A DNA stretch of 64,000 nt from Hyphomicrobium_A sp044507625 (GCA_044507625.1 JBIQJE010000004.1:186001-250000), one strand, 5' to 3'. Counted from the stretch's first letter, positions 52,415-61,771 are shown. Translations and numbers: made by a program. Notes: generated from the letters alone by a model not told the origin.

Positions 52415-52458
52415 CCCGCGCTCAAAGAGCGGGACGATAAAGAGTTTTGAGGACGCGT

Positions 52459-53187
52459 ATGATGGAGAAGCAGACGATGCGCCGGTTGTTGACGGCCCTA
52501 GCACTGATCATCGCCGCCGGCCCGGCTGCCCAAGCCGCCTGCAAGGACGAGGTCTCCACGGCGCTCGAGCGCCAGCGCAAGACCAGCGGCTTCCGCATGA
52601 CGACCAAGATGCTCACCGAGGAAGGCCTCGTGAACATGACGGTCGATTACCAGCTGCCCGATCGCATGCGTCAGGTGATTACCTCGACTGTCGAGCCCCG
52701 TCCGGTCGAGACGGTTGTCATCGGCCGCAACGGCTGGAGCCGCGTCGAAGGTGAGGAATGGCATCCGCTGCACCCGCAGATCGCCGACGCGATGGCGGCA
52801 CAGATGCTGGAAACGCTGGGTGAATCGGAACAGAACACGCTCGGCGAGTTCGATTGCCTCGGCAAGCAGCCGGTCGACGGCAAGAGCTATCTGGCCTACC
52901 GGGGCGAGAACGTCGATCCCAACGAGAAGGAGCGTCTGCTCCAGGGCGCACCGCCTTCGGAAAAGCCGAAGCTTCCCGATCGTCCCGTGCGGGTCATCTT
53001 CGTCGACCCGATCACCGGGCTGCCTGCGCGCAGCATCTTCGGCCGGGCGGACAAGCTGGAAAAGCCGATCTTCGAGGCGATCTACAGCTATCCGGCGGAC
53101 ATCAAGGTCGAAGCCCCGCACTTCCCTGGCGCCCCGGCCGGCAAGCCGGCGGAGAGCGCGGCGGATAAGCCTGCCGAAAAGAAGTAA
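52459..53187 (+). CDS. Exported hypothetical protein, paralogue B
   Basis: This is a 242-residue protein with a signal peptide (about 1-26, ending AAQA). It shares LPDRMRQVIT, LGEFDCLGKQPVDGKSYLAYR-like core (quoted in parts) and DPITGLPARSI with the gene just upstream, so the two arose by duplication. The C-terminus is Ala/Lys/Pro-rich. GAGGA is five bases before the ATG at 52459; ATG codons at 52462 and 52477 are alternatives. It ends 210 bp before carB. Confidence 0.8.
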   Translation: MMEKQTMRRLLTALALIIAAGPAAQAACKDEVSTALERQRKTSGFRMTTKMLTEEGLVNMTVDYQLPDRMRQVITSTVEPRPVETVVIGRNGWSRVEGEEWHPLHPQIADAMAAQMLETLGESEQNTLGEFDCLGKQPVDGKSYLAYRGENVDPNEKERLLQGAPPSEKPKLPDRPVRVIFVDPITGLPARSIFGRADKLEKPIFEAIYSYPADIKVEAPHFPGAPAGKPAESAADKPAEKK

Positions 53188-53249
53188 CGGGGACTTGCAA
53201 GCGCGCTGCCGGGGAAGGTAGGAACCTAGGAAGCGCGACAAACATGGCG

Positions 53250-53283
53250 TAGAGCCGTTCCGCGTCTGGCCGGAGCGGCTCTA
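53250..53283 (+). terminator. Hairpin between paralogue B and carB
   Basis: TAGAGCCG and CGGCTCTA form a stem extended by a CCG/CGG pair around an 8-base loop. No T-tract follows. It lies 62 bp after the paralogue B stop and may separate that gene from carB transcription. Confidence 0.45.
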
Positions 53284-53396
53284 GGCTCGATCCCACACAC
53301 TTTTGCAGCACCCGCCACCGCCTGCGGCGTGCGGGCGTGCGCGTGCGGAAATGTGGCTATAGCCAAAGCCGCCGATCATGAATAAAAGGCCGCCTC

Positions 53397-56300
53397 ATGC
53401 CCAAACGCACGGATATCAAGTCCATCCTCATCATCGGGGCCGGACCGATCGTTATCGGCCAGGCCTGCGAGTTCGACTATTCGGGAACCCAGGCCTGCAA
53501 GGCTCTGAAGGCCGAGGGGTACCGGATCATTCTGGTCAACTCCAACCCGGCGACGATCATGACCGATCCGGAGCTGGCGGACGCGACCTACATCGAACCG
53601 ATCACGCCCGATGTCGTTGCCAAGATCATCGAGAAGGAGCGCCCTGACGCGCTGCTCCCGACGATGGGCGGCCAGACCGCGCTCAACACGGCGCTGGCGC
53701 TCGAGCGCCAGGGGGTGCTGGAGAAGTTCGGCGTCGAGATGATCGGTGCGCGGGCGGAGGCGATCGACAAGGCCGAGGACCGCAAGCTCTTCCGCGAGGC
53801 CATGGACAAGATCGGGCTGGAGAGCCCCCGCGCGGCCATCGCGTCCTCGCCCCCGATCCGCGATGAGCAGGGCCACATCGTGCGCTATGACACGGCGGCG
53901 GGTTTCGCGGAGGCCATGCGGCTTCTGGAGACCATCGGCCTGCCGGCCATCATCCGCCCGGCGTTCACGCTTGGCGGCACGGGCGGCGGTGTCGCCTACA
54001 ACCGGGAAGAGTTCGAGCAGATCGCGCGCTCTGGGATCGATGCATCCCCCGTGGGGCAGATCCTCATCGACGAGAGCCTGCTCGGATGGAAGGAGTACGA
54101 GATGGAGGTCGTCCGCGACAAGGCGGACAACTGCATCATCATCTGCTCCATCGAGAACGTCGATCCGATGGGCGTTCACACCGGCGATTCCATCACGGTC
54201 GCCCCGGCGCTGACGCTCACGGACAAAGAATACCAGATCATGCGCAACGCCTCGATCGCGGTGCTGCGCGAGATCGGCGTGGAGACCGGCGGCTCGAACG
54301 TGCAGTTCGCCGTCAACCCGAACGACGGCCGTCTCGTCGTCATCGAGATGAACCCGCGCGTGTCGCGCTCCTCGGCGCTGGCCTCCAAGGCCACCGGCTT
54401 CCCGATCGCAAAGGTCGCTGCGAAACTCGCGGTCGGCTACACTCTGGACGAACTCGCCAACGACATCACCGAAGGCGCCACGCCCGCTTCGTTCGAGCCG
54501 ACGATCGACTATGTCGTCACGAAGATCCCGCGCTTTGCGTTCGAGAAGTTCCCCGGCTCCGACGCCACGCTGACCACGGCGATGAAGTCCGTGGGCGAGG
54601 TCATGGCCATCGGCCGCACATTTGCGGAAAGCGTGCAGAAGGCGCTGCGCTCGATGGAGACGGGGCTTTCCGGCTTCGATGATATCGCGCTGGAAGGTCT
54701 TGGCGCAGGCGACGACAAGAACGTCATCCGGGCTGCCGTCTCGAAGCCGACGCCGGATCGCCTGCTCAAGGTGGCGCAGGCCATGCGCCTCGGGTTCAAT
54801 GTGGAGCAGGTGTTCGAATCCTGCCGGATCGACCCCTGGTTCCTCAACCAGATCAAGGAAATCATCGATCAGGAAGAGCGCGTGAAGGCGCACGGCCTGC
54901 CCAAGAGCGCCGAGCAGCTCCGCGCCCTGAAGGCGATGGGCTTCTCCGACGCGCGGCTCGCCAAGCTCGCCGGGATCAGCGAGAAGGACGTGCGCGCGCA
55001 CCGCGCCAGCCTCGACGTGCATCCGGTGTTCAAGCGCATCGACACGTGCGCGGCCGAGTTCGCGGCGCCGACCGCCTACATGTATTCGACCTACGAGCGC
55101 GGTCTCGTCCTCTCGGGGACAGGCAGCGAACATGGTGCGCCCGAGTGCGAGGCGCGCCCCTCCGACAAGGAGAAGGTGATCATCCTCGGGGGTGGCCCCA
55201 ACCGCATCGGGCAGGGCATCGAGTTCGACTACTGCTGCTGTCACGCCTGCTTTGCGCTGACCGCCGCCGGCTTCGAGACGATCATGATCAACTGCAACCC
55301 GGAGACGGTGTCCACCGACTATGACACCTCGGACCGGCTCTACTTCGAGCCGCTCACCGCCGAGGACGTGCTGGAGATCGTCGCCAAGGAGCAGACCAAG
55401 GGGAAGCTCAAGGGCGTCATCGTACAGTTCGGCGGCCAGACGCCGCTGAAGCTCGCCGCGGCGCTCGAGGATGCCGGCGTGCCGATCCTCGGCACCTCGC
55501 CCGACGCCATCGACCTCGCCGAGGACCGCGATCGCTTTAAGGAGCTGATCGAGCGTCTCGGGCTGCGCCAGCCCAACAGCGGCATCGCGCGCTCGCCGAA
55601 CGAGGCGCGCGCCATTGCCGACGGGGTCGGCTATCCCGTCGTGATCCGGCCATCCTACGTGCTGGGCGGGCGCGCGATGGAAATCGTGCACGACGGCTCG
55701 GAGGTGGACCGGTACGTGGCGCGCCTTTCGGCGACGCTGGATCGCCCGTCCGAGCTCGTCGTCTCCGACAAGCGGCCGCTCCTGATCGACCGCTACCTCA
55801 CCGATGCGGTCGAGGTGGACGTGGACTGTCTCGCCGACGGCAAGGATACCTTCGTCGCCGGCATCATGGAGCACATCGAGGAGGCGGGAATCCATTCCGG
55901 TGACAGCGCCTGCTCGCTGCCACCCTATACGCTGGGGCCCGATATGCTGGTCGAGCTCGACCGCCAGACGCGGGAGCTTGCACTCGCGTTGAAGGTCGTC
56001 GGCCTGATGAACGTGCAGTTCGCCATCAAGGACGGCGTCGTCTACGTGCTGGAAGTGAACCCGCGCGCTTCGCGCACCGTGCCGTTCGTCGCGAAGGTGA
56101 TCGGCAACCCGATCGCCTCGATCGCGGCACAGGTGATGGCGGGCAAGCCGCTCGCGGACTTCAACCTGAGCACCTCGAACCTCAAGCACGTCGCGGTGAA
56201 GGAGGCGGTGTTCCCATTCGCGCGCTTCCCCGGCGTTGATCCGATCCTCGGACCGGAGATGCGCTCGACCGGCGAGGTCATGGGCATCGACAGCGATTTC

Positions 56301-56756
56301 GCCATGGCGTTCTACAAGAGCCAGCTCGGCTCGGGCCTCGTGCTTCCCATGCAGGGTACGGTGTTCGTCTCCGTAAAGGACACCGACAAGGACCGCGTCG
56401 TGGCGCCCGTGCGCGAGCTGGAAGCGATGGGCTTCAAGATCATAGCCACCCGCGGCACCAAGCGTCACCTCGAGGCGAACGGCATCAAGTGTGAAGCTAT
56501 CAACAAGGTATTGGAGGGTCGGCCGCACATCGTCGATGCGATGAAGAACGGCGACGTTCACCTTGTTTTCAACACCACCGCCGGAGCCAAGGCATTGGCA
56601 GACAGCAAGGATATCCGCCGGACTGCCTTGCTGAACCATATACCATACTATACAACCGTAGCGGGAGCGGTGGCGGTCACCAGGGCAATTAGAGCCCTGA
56701 AAGCGGGCACGTTGCGCGTTGCCCCTTTGCAAAACTTCGTGACGCACCCATCCTAA
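53397..56756 (+). CDS. carB: Carbamoyl-phosphate synthase large subunit
   Basis: This is a 1119-residue CarB, slightly longer than E. coli (1073). The two ATP-grasp halves begin ILIIGAGPIVIGQACEFDYS and ILGGGPNRIGQGIEFDYCC, with oligomerisation and C-terminal MGS-like allosteric domains (LFNTTAGAKAL near 1060) following. It assembles carbamoyl phosphate from bicarbonate, ammonia and two ATP. The ribosome site is weak. A long open frame lies antisense over the whole gene and is a GC-rich shadow. Confidence 0.97.
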   Translation: MPKRTDIKSILIIGAGPIVIGQACEFDYSGTQACKALKAEGYRIILVNSNPATIMTDPELADATYIEPITPDVVAKIIEKERPDALLPTMGGQTALNTALALERQGVLEKFGVEMIGARAEAIDKAEDRKLFREAMDKIGLESPRAAIASSPPIRDEQGHIVRYDTAAGFAEAMRLLETIGLPAIIRPAFTLGGTGGGVAYNREEFEQIARSGIDASPVGQILIDESLLGWKEYEMEVVRDKADNCIIICSIENVDPMGVHTGDSITVAPALTLTDKEYQIMRNASIAVLREIGVETGGSNVQFAVNPNDGRLVVIEMNPRVSRSSALASKATGFPIAKVAAKLAVGYTLDELANDITEGATPASFEPTIDYVVTKIPRFAFEKFPGSDATLTTAMKSVGEVMAIGRTFAESVQKALRSMETGLSGFDDIALEGLGAGDDKNVIRAAVSKPTPDRLLKVAQAMRLGFNVEQVFESCRIDPWFLNQIKEIIDQEERVKAHGLPKSAEQLRALKAMGFSDARLAKLAGISEKDVRAHRASLDVHPVFKRIDTCAAEFAAPTAYMYSTYERGLVLSGTGSEHGAPECEARPSDKEKVIILGGGPNRIGQGIEFDYCCCHACFALTAAGFETIMINCNPETVSTDYDTSDRLYFEPLTAEDVLEIVAKEQTKGKLKGVIVQFGGQTPLKLAAALEDAGVPILGTSPDAIDLAEDRDRFKELIERLGLRQPNSGIARSPNEARAIADGVGYPVVIRPSYVLGGRAMEIVHDGSEVDRYVARLSATLDRPSELVVSDKRPLLIDRYLTDAVEVDVDCLADGKDTFVAGIMEHIEEAGIHSGDSACSLPPYTLGPDMLVELDRQTRELALALKVVGLMNVQFAIKDGVVYVLEVNPRASRTVPFVAKVIGNPIASIAAQVMAGKPLADFNLSTSNLKHVAVKEAVFPFARFPGVDPILGPEMRSTGEVMGIDSDFAMAFYKSQLGSGLVLPMQGTVFVSVKDTDKDRVVAPVRELEAMGFKIIATRGTKRHLEANGIKCEAINKVLEGRPHIVDAMKNGDVHLVFNTTAGAKALADSKDIRRTALLNHIPYYTTVAGAVAVTRAIRALKAGTLRVAPLQNFVTHPS

Positions 56757-56762
56757 CCCAAC

Positions 56763-56792
56763 GGACCGCCCACCTTACGGATGGCGCGGTCC
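56763..56792 (+). terminator. Hairpin after carB
   Basis: GGACCGC and GCGGTCC form a perfect 7-bp stem around a 16-base loop, followed by ATTTCAC. A weak intrinsic terminator between carB and greA. Confidence 0.45.
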
Positions 56793-56871
56793 ATTTCACA
56801 CGTTGGCAGCCAACGAGTGTCGGTGGTCCTGGCAGTCCTGCCAGGCCGAAGGGAGATATTAGGGAATGACT

Positions 56872-57345
56872 ATGGAACGGGTCCCGATGACGATCGAGGG
56901 TTACCGCTCGCTCGAAGCGGAGCTGCAGCGCCTCAAATCGGAGGAGCGCCCCCGTATCATTCAAGCCATCGCCGAGGCGCGCGCCCATGGTGACCTCTCG
57001 GAGAACGCGGAATACCACGCCGCCAAGGAGGCCCAGGGCCTCAACGAGGCACGCGTGGCCGATCTCGAGGATCGCATCAGCCGCGCCGATATCGTCGACA
57101 CCTCGAAGCTCTCGGGCGACACCGTGAAATTCGGCGCCACCGTCACCCTCGTCGACGAGGACACCGACGAGAAGGTGAAGTACCAGATCGTCGGCGACTT
57201 CGAGGCCAGCGTGAAGGATGGCAAGGTCTCGATTTCCTCGCCCATCGCGCGCGCGCTGATCGGCAAGGCGAAGGGGGACACCGCCGAGGTGACGACGCCG
57301 CGCGGGGCGCGCTCGTACGAAGTCCTCAAGATCGAGTGGAAGTAG
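56872..57345 (+). CDS. greA: Transcription elongation factor GreA
   Basis: This is a 157-residue GreA. The coiled-coil tip signature is intact (AHGDLSENAEYHAAKEAQG) and the C-terminal domain ends SPIARALIGKAKGD. It stimulates RNA cleavage in backtracked polymerase. The ATG at 56872 has AGGGA seven bases upstream and matches MERVPMTIEGY of the family; an ATG two codons earlier is less likely. Confidence 0.96.
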   Translation: MERVPMTIEGYRSLEAELQRLKSEERPRIIQAIAEARAHGDLSENAEYHAAKEAQGLNEARVADLEDRISRADIVDTSKLSGDTVKFGATVTLVDEDTDEKVKYQIVGDFEASVKDGKVSISSPIARALIGKAKGDTAEVTTPRGARSYEVLKIEWK

Positions 57346-57435
57346 GGCGGGCTCGCGTCTCGGCCTGCGGGCGGCGCCACTGTTGCGTCGTTATGCGAGA
57401 TCGACGGCGCTGGCGGCAAGGGCTGCCGGCGCCGC

Positions 57436-57924
57436 TCACTTTTCGGGGACGGCGATCGGCACGCCCGGCTCGCGCTTGGCGCGGCGGATAGTGAGGAAGG
57501 TCTTCACGCTGGCGACGTTGGGTGCGGCCGTCAGGTGCTCCAGCACGAACTCCTGGAACGCTGGCAGATCCTTCGCCACGCACTTCAGCATGAAATCGCT
57601 CTCGCCCGAGAGCATGTAGGCCTCGCGCACGATGGGCCAGCCGAGAATGCGGTTCTCGAAGGTGCGCAGTTCCGCCTCGGCCTGGTTGTGCAACCCGACC
57701 ATGGCGAAGGCGGTGAGCTCGAAGCCGAGCGCGGCCTCGTCGAGAAGCACCGTGTAGCCCGCGATCAGGCCCGCTTGCTCGAGGGCCCGTACGCGCCTCA
57801 GGCACGGCGGCGCCGAAAGACCGACGCGCGAGGCCAGGGCAACATTGGTTATGCTGCCGTCGGCCTGCAACTCTTTCAGGATACGCCAATCGACGGGGTC
57901 CAGGCGCAGGGCCATGGGCTCCAA
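57436..57924 (-). CDS. Lrp/AsnC-family transcriptional regulator
   Basis: This is a 162-residue Lrp-like protein: HTH at about 8-60 (LDPVDWRILKELQADGSI, VALASRVGLSAPPCLRR) and a RAM ligand-binding domain at about 75-150. It is divergent from the ELM1-like gene across 160 bp and convergent with greA. It may control the ELM1-like set or an amino-acid gene elsewhere. Confidence 0.92.
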   Translation of the reverse strand: MEPMALRLDPVDWRILKELQADGSITNVALASRVGLSAPPCLRRVRALEQAGLIAGYTVLLDEAALGFELTAFAMVGLHNQAEAELRTFENRILGWPIVREAYMLSGESDFMLKCVAKDLPAFQEFVLEHLTAAPNVASVKTFLTIRRAKREPGVPIAVPEK

Positions 57925-58086
57925 TCTCCGGGATGAAGCGCGCGCCCAAGGGGCGCCGGAGGTGGCAGAGTTGCACCATGCCGCGGCGTTTGGCTAGCGT
58001 TCGGGGGGCACTTTTGTGCCGCAACGGTGCATCGCAAAGAACGGTGGACAGCCGCCGCCGCAATGGGGAAAAGCTGCAAGCACGAC

Positions 58087-59088
58087 ATGGATGCCGCCGC
58101 CAGAGAGCCACGCCCGCTTGAGGGCAAGCGCACGTGGATCATCACCACGGGTGCGGCCGGCATGGACGCGCAAACGTGCGGGCTCGCCGATGCCCTCGGC
58201 CTCGACTATGCGATGAAGCCCATCGCGCCGCGCGGTCTCTTCAAGCTGATGTCCCCGTGGGGGCCGGTTTCATCCGCCGAGCGGTTCGGTGCGGAGGGAA
58301 GCACGTTCGCGCCGCCCTGGCCGGACGTGGTGATTGGGCTGGGGCGCACGGCGGTTCCCTATGTGCGCGCGCTGCGGCGGCGGTCGGCCGAAACCTTCTC
58401 CATCCTGATGCTGGACACGCGGGCGGGGTTGGGCGCCGCCGACGTCATCTGGGTGCCGGAGCACGACCGCCTGCGCGGGCCGAACGTCATCACCACGCTC
58501 ACCGCGCCCCATAGCTTCACGCCGCAGCGGATCGCCGAGCTTCGCCGCGGGATGCCGCCGAGCATCGCCGCGCTGCCCGGTCCGCGTATTGCGGTCGTGC
58601 TCGGCGGCAAGAACGCCGTCTACGATTTCCGGCGGGAGGACGACATCCGCTTTGCCACGGCGCTGCGCTCGCTGGGTGAATTGGGTGCGAGCTTCATGAT
58701 CACGCCATCGCGGCGCACGCATCCGCGGCTGCTGGACGCGACGGACGGCGCAACGCGCAATTTCCCGCGCGTCCTGTGGGACGGGCAGGGGGCGAACCCC
58801 TACCCAGACTTTCTCGCCCATGGCGAAGCCTTCGTCGTCACGGCCGACAGCGTCAACATGACGGGTGAGGCGGCGGCTACGGGGCGACCGGTGCTGGTGT
58901 TCCACCCGGGCGGCGGATCGGCCAAGTTTCGGCGGTTTCACGCGGCGCTCGAGGCGCACGGCGCGACGCGCCCGCTTCCCGAGCGCGTGGAAGAGATGCC
59001 CAACTGGAGCTATGCGCCGCTCAACTCGGCGGAGACGATCGCGCGCGAAATCGAGCGCCACTGGCGGGTGGCGCGAGGCGAACGGTGA
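58087..59088 (+). CDS. ELM1-like (DUF1022) protein, copy 1
   Basis: This is a 333-residue protein of the mitochondrial-fission ELM1/DUF1022 family, predicted to have a glycosyltransferase-B-like fold. Markers are AGMDAQTCGLADALG, PPWPDVVIGLGRTAVPYVRAL, the WVPEHDRLRG motif, and SVNMTGEAAATGRPVLVFH. The start at 58087 follows the family N-terminus closely, though upstream codons at 58063 and 58027 are open. It overlaps the CPBP gene by one base, and a second ELM1-like gene follows. Bacterial function is not established. Confidence 0.88.
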   Translation: MDAAAREPRPLEGKRTWIITTGAAGMDAQTCGLADALGLDYAMKPIAPRGLFKLMSPWGPVSSAERFGAEGSTFAPPWPDVVIGLGRTAVPYVRALRRRSAETFSILMLDTRAGLGAADVIWVPEHDRLRGPNVITTLTAPHSFTPQRIAELRRGMPPSIAALPGPRIAVVLGGKNAVYDFRREDDIRFATALRSLGELGASFMITPSRRTHPRLLDATDGATRNFPRVLWDGQGANPYPDFLAHGEAFVVTADSVNMTGEAAATGRPVLVFHPGGGSAKFRRFHAALEAHGATRPLPERVEEMPNWSYAPLNSAETIAREIERHWRVARGER

Positions 59089-59816
59089 TGCAGGAGAGCG
59101 CCGCCGCGCCCGGTAACGTCCTCTGCGCCGGCGGAACGCTGTCTCTACCGGAGCTTTCGCAGTCTCGCCGGATATGGCGCTTTGCGGAGCTGGGACTGGT
59201 GTTCCTCGCAGCACCGTTCGCGGTCGACGACATGGTGCACCAGCGCGGCATCCCGGTGTTCGTCGCGCTGATGCCCGTGATGGCGGCCGTCGTGCTGTTT
59301 CTCACGCTCGATCGCAGCTTTTCCTTCCGCCGCGAGCTGACGCGCGGGTTCAGCATCGCCCAGATCGCGTCCATCCTCACGGTGTTCGTACTCGCGGGCG
59401 GGACCGTCGCCACCTACGTTGCGGAATATCACCCGGCGCTGTTTCTCGAGTTTCCCCGCAACCGGCCCGACACATGGGCACGCATCATGGTGCTCTATCC
59501 GCTGATGTCGGTGGCGGTGCAGGAACTCGTCTACCGTACGTTCTTCTTCCACCGTTACGGCGTGCTGTTCGGCCGGGCGTGGTGGCTGGCGATCCTCTTC
59601 AACGGCGTGCTGTTCGGGATCGGTCATATCGTCATCGGAACGCCGCTCGCCATTTACGGAACGATGGCGGCCGGCGTTCTGTTCGCGTGGCGCTATACGG
59701 TGACCCGTGCATTCTGGGCGGTATTCATCGAGCATACGCTGTGGGGCGCGCTGGTTTTTACCGTGGGGCTCGGCCGCTATTTCTTCACCGGCGTCGGGAT
59801 TCTTTCCTGGCGATAA
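59088..59816 (+). CDS. CPBP-family intramembrane protease-like protein
   Basis: This is a 242-residue membrane protein with six to seven segments. The CPBP motifs are QELVYR (Gln145-Glu146...Arg150, where the first Glu of EExxxR is Gln), FGIGH with His180 and FIEH with His216. The single Glu and both His could still form a metal site. The start shares one base with the ELM1-like stop, so it is co-translated. Eukaryotic-type CAAX proteases and bacteriocin-immunity proteins belong to this superfamily; the role here is unknown. Confidence 0.85.
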   Translation: MQESAAAPGNVLCAGGTLSLPELSQSRRIWRFAELGLVFLAAPFAVDDMVHQRGIPVFVALMPVMAAVVLFLTLDRSFSFRRELTRGFSIAQIASILTVFVLAGGTVATYVAEYHPALFLEFPRNRPDTWARIMVLYPLMSVAVQELVYRTFFFHRYGVLFGRAWWLAILFNGVLFGIGHIVIGTPLAIYGTMAAGVLFAWRYTVTRAFWAVFIEHTLWGALVFTVGLGRYFFTGVGILSWR

Positions 59817-59921
59817 GGCGCTTGCTATACGCCGCACCGACTGCGCGAACGGCAAGAGTGGCGTATGCTGCCTGCACACAGCTCGTTAGACGCATGACCT
59901 GCATATTCCTCCAGGAGGCGC

Positions 59922-60977
59922 ATGATGCCGGAGGCGCTACAGGAATTGGCTGGAAGCACGTGCTGGATTTTCAGCGACGGCAAGGCTGGGAATGACGCGC
60001 AAACGCTGGGCGTCGCCAACGCGCTCGGTCTTGCGGTCGAGTTGAAATCGGTCGCGCCGACTGGAATTCACCGCTTTCTTTCTCCCTGGATCGTCGTTGC
60101 TTCGCGAGAGCACTTCGGAGAAGCGGGGAGCCGCTTTGCTCCGCCATGGCCGCAGATCGCGATGTCGATCGGCCGCCTCACGACGCCTTATATCCGCGCG
60201 TTGAAGCGGCACGCCGGCGCGTCCACGTTCACGGTCGTTCTGCAGGATCCAAAGGTACCGCTGCGCACCGCCGACCTGTTCTGGGTGCCGGAACACGATC
60301 GGCTGCGCGGGGCCAACGTGGTGACGACATTGACGGCGCCGCACAGTTTTTCGCCAAACCGGCTGGCGACGCTGCGCCAATCCATGCCGAAGGCCATTGC
60401 CGCGCTGCCGCGCCCGCGTATCGCCGTGCTGCTCGGCGGGTCGAACGGCGACTACACCTATTCGCCCGCTGCGCTACAGCGCCTGACGGACCGGCTCACG
60501 GAATTGGGCGGGCTCGGTGCCGGATTCATGGTGACGCCGTCCCGCCGCTCGGATCCGGCGTTGGTGGCGCAGGCGAAGGCGGCGGTGCAGCCATATCCGC
60601 ACATCTTCTGGGACATGACCGGAGAAAATCCCTATCCGCACTTCCTGGCGTGCGCCGATCTGTTTCTCGCGCCCGCCGACAGCATCAACATGACGGGCGA
60701 GCCCTGTGTCACCGGGCGACCGGTGTATGTGTTTCATCCCGATGGGGGATCACCGAAGTTCGCGCGTTTTCATAAAGCTTTGGAGCAATATGGCGCGACG
60801 CGGCGCGCCGATAAAATAAACTCTATAGGACAGTGGAATTACAAAGCCCTGAATTCAGCGCCGGAGATTGCAGCTCATATTTCGCGGCGTGTAAAATTAC
60901 ATTTTTCGCAGGAGGAAAATAAAGCTGAACTGTGTACAAGCGCGCATCCCTGTGGGCTCGGCAAATCGGCAACGTGA
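59922..60977 (+). CDS. ELM1-like (DUF1022) protein, copy 2
   Basis: This is a 351-residue paralogue of the gene at 58087, sharing GNDAQTLGVANALG, PPWPQIAMSIGRLTTPYIRAL, WVPEHDRLRG and SINMTGEPCVTGRPVYVFH. AGGAGG lies three bases before ATG 59922 and six before ATG 59925, so either start is possible. The last 40 residues (after KALNSAPEIAAHI) and the flanking DNA become clearly A/T-rich, unlike the rest of the gene. It is followed by the 2OG oxygenase gene at 55 bp. Confidence 0.87.
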   Translation: MMPEALQELAGSTCWIFSDGKAGNDAQTLGVANALGLAVELKSVAPTGIHRFLSPWIVVASREHFGEAGSRFAPPWPQIAMSIGRLTTPYIRALKRHAGASTFTVVLQDPKVPLRTADLFWVPEHDRLRGANVVTTLTAPHSFSPNRLATLRQSMPKAIAALPRPRIAVLLGGSNGDYTYSPAALQRLTDRLTELGGLGAGFMVTPSRRSDPALVAQAKAAVQPYPHIFWDMTGENPYPHFLACADLFLAPADSINMTGEPCVTGRPVYVFHPDGGSPKFARFHKALEQYGATRRADKINSIGQWNYKALNSAPEIAAHISRRVKLHFSQEENKAELCTSAHPCGLGKSAT

Positions 60978-61031
60978 TTATACGCCCCTGCCGTGACAGC
61001 ATTTCAATAAGGATGCTGAGGGAGTGTTGCT

Positions 61032-61715
61032 ATGACTGCTTCTATCGACGCCATTGTCGCTTCTCTTCTCTCAAGTTTCGAGTGCGCGCCGGTGCGTCGC
61101 AAACCCTACCCGCACTGGTTTTTACAGAATTGCCTGCCGCCATCCGTTGTCGACGACATTCTCGCAATGCCCCTGACGGCGGCCGATCTCGGAGGCATTT
61201 CCGGTCGGCGCGAGCTGCATAACAATGCGCGGCATTATTTCGATCCGCCGAATAGAGCGAAATACAAATGCGCGGACGGCGTGGCCGGCGCGCTTCAGGA
61301 TCTGCGCCTCACGGCCGCGATCGAGCGCATCTTCGGCGCGCGGCTCGGCGGCACGTATCTGCGCGTAGAGTTCGCGCAGGACGTCGACGGTTTCTGGCTC
61401 GAGCCGCACACGGACATCGGCGTCAAGGCCTTCACCTTCCTGATCTACCTTTCGAAGGATGCCACGCACGGCGATCTCGGCACGGACATCTACGACCACG
61501 ACAAGACGTGGGTCGGACGCTCCCCGTTCGCGCCGAACGCCGGATTGATCTTTGTGCCCTCCAACGTGACCTACCACGGCTTCGAGCCGCGCAAGATCGA
61601 CGGCGTGCGCAAATCGCTCGTCATCAATTACGTGACCAACGATTGGCGCGCGCGCGAGCAGCTCGCATTTCCGGAGCAGCCGGTGCTCAGCCTGGAGGAG
61701 CCGGCGCTCACCTAG
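61032..61715 (+). CDS. 2-oxoglutarate/Fe(II)-dependent oxygenase-like protein
   Basis: This is a 227-residue jelly-roll protein. The iron facial triad is His126 and Asp128 (EPHTDIG) with distal His182 (YHGFEP); Arg194 (GVRKSL) suits 2-oxoglutarate binding. The substrate is unknown; N-terminal PYPHWFLQNCLPP is like 2OG enzymes acting on polymers or small molecules. GGGAG is eight bases before the ATG. It closes the plus-strand run that contains the two ELM1-like genes and a strong terminator follows. Confidence 0.88.
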   Translation: MTASIDAIVASLLSSFECAPVRRKPYPHWFLQNCLPPSVVDDILAMPLTAADLGGISGRRELHNNARHYFDPPNRAKYKCADGVAGALQDLRLTAAIERIFGARLGGTYLRVEFAQDVDGFWLEPHTDIGVKAFTFLIYLSKDATHGDLGTDIYDHDKTWVGRSPFAPNAGLIFVPSNVTYHGFEPRKIDGVRKSLVINYVTNDWRAREQLAFPEQPVLSLEEPALT

Positions 61716-61739
61716 GGCGAGGACAGCGGGGCACGACCT

Positions 61740-61771
61740 GGGCATGCGTCAAAGGACGCATGCCCTTTTTC
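61740..61771 (+). terminator. Rho-independent terminator
   Basis: GGGCATGCGTC-AAAG-GACGCATGCCC is an 11-bp perfect stem with a four-base loop followed directly by TTTTT. It ends the oxygenase transcript. Confidence 0.93.

Noticed and set aside
53376..56747. Open frame of 1123 codons antisense to carB
   Set aside because: It mirrors carB base for base, has no recognisable domain and is rich in Arg/His/Asp/Leu, the usual product of the antisense frame in high-GC genes.
60932..61222. GTG-started frame after GGAGG overlapping the oxygenase start
   Set aside because: It overlaps a clear oxygenase gene in another frame and has no recognisable sequence; the GGAGG lies inside the preceding coding region.
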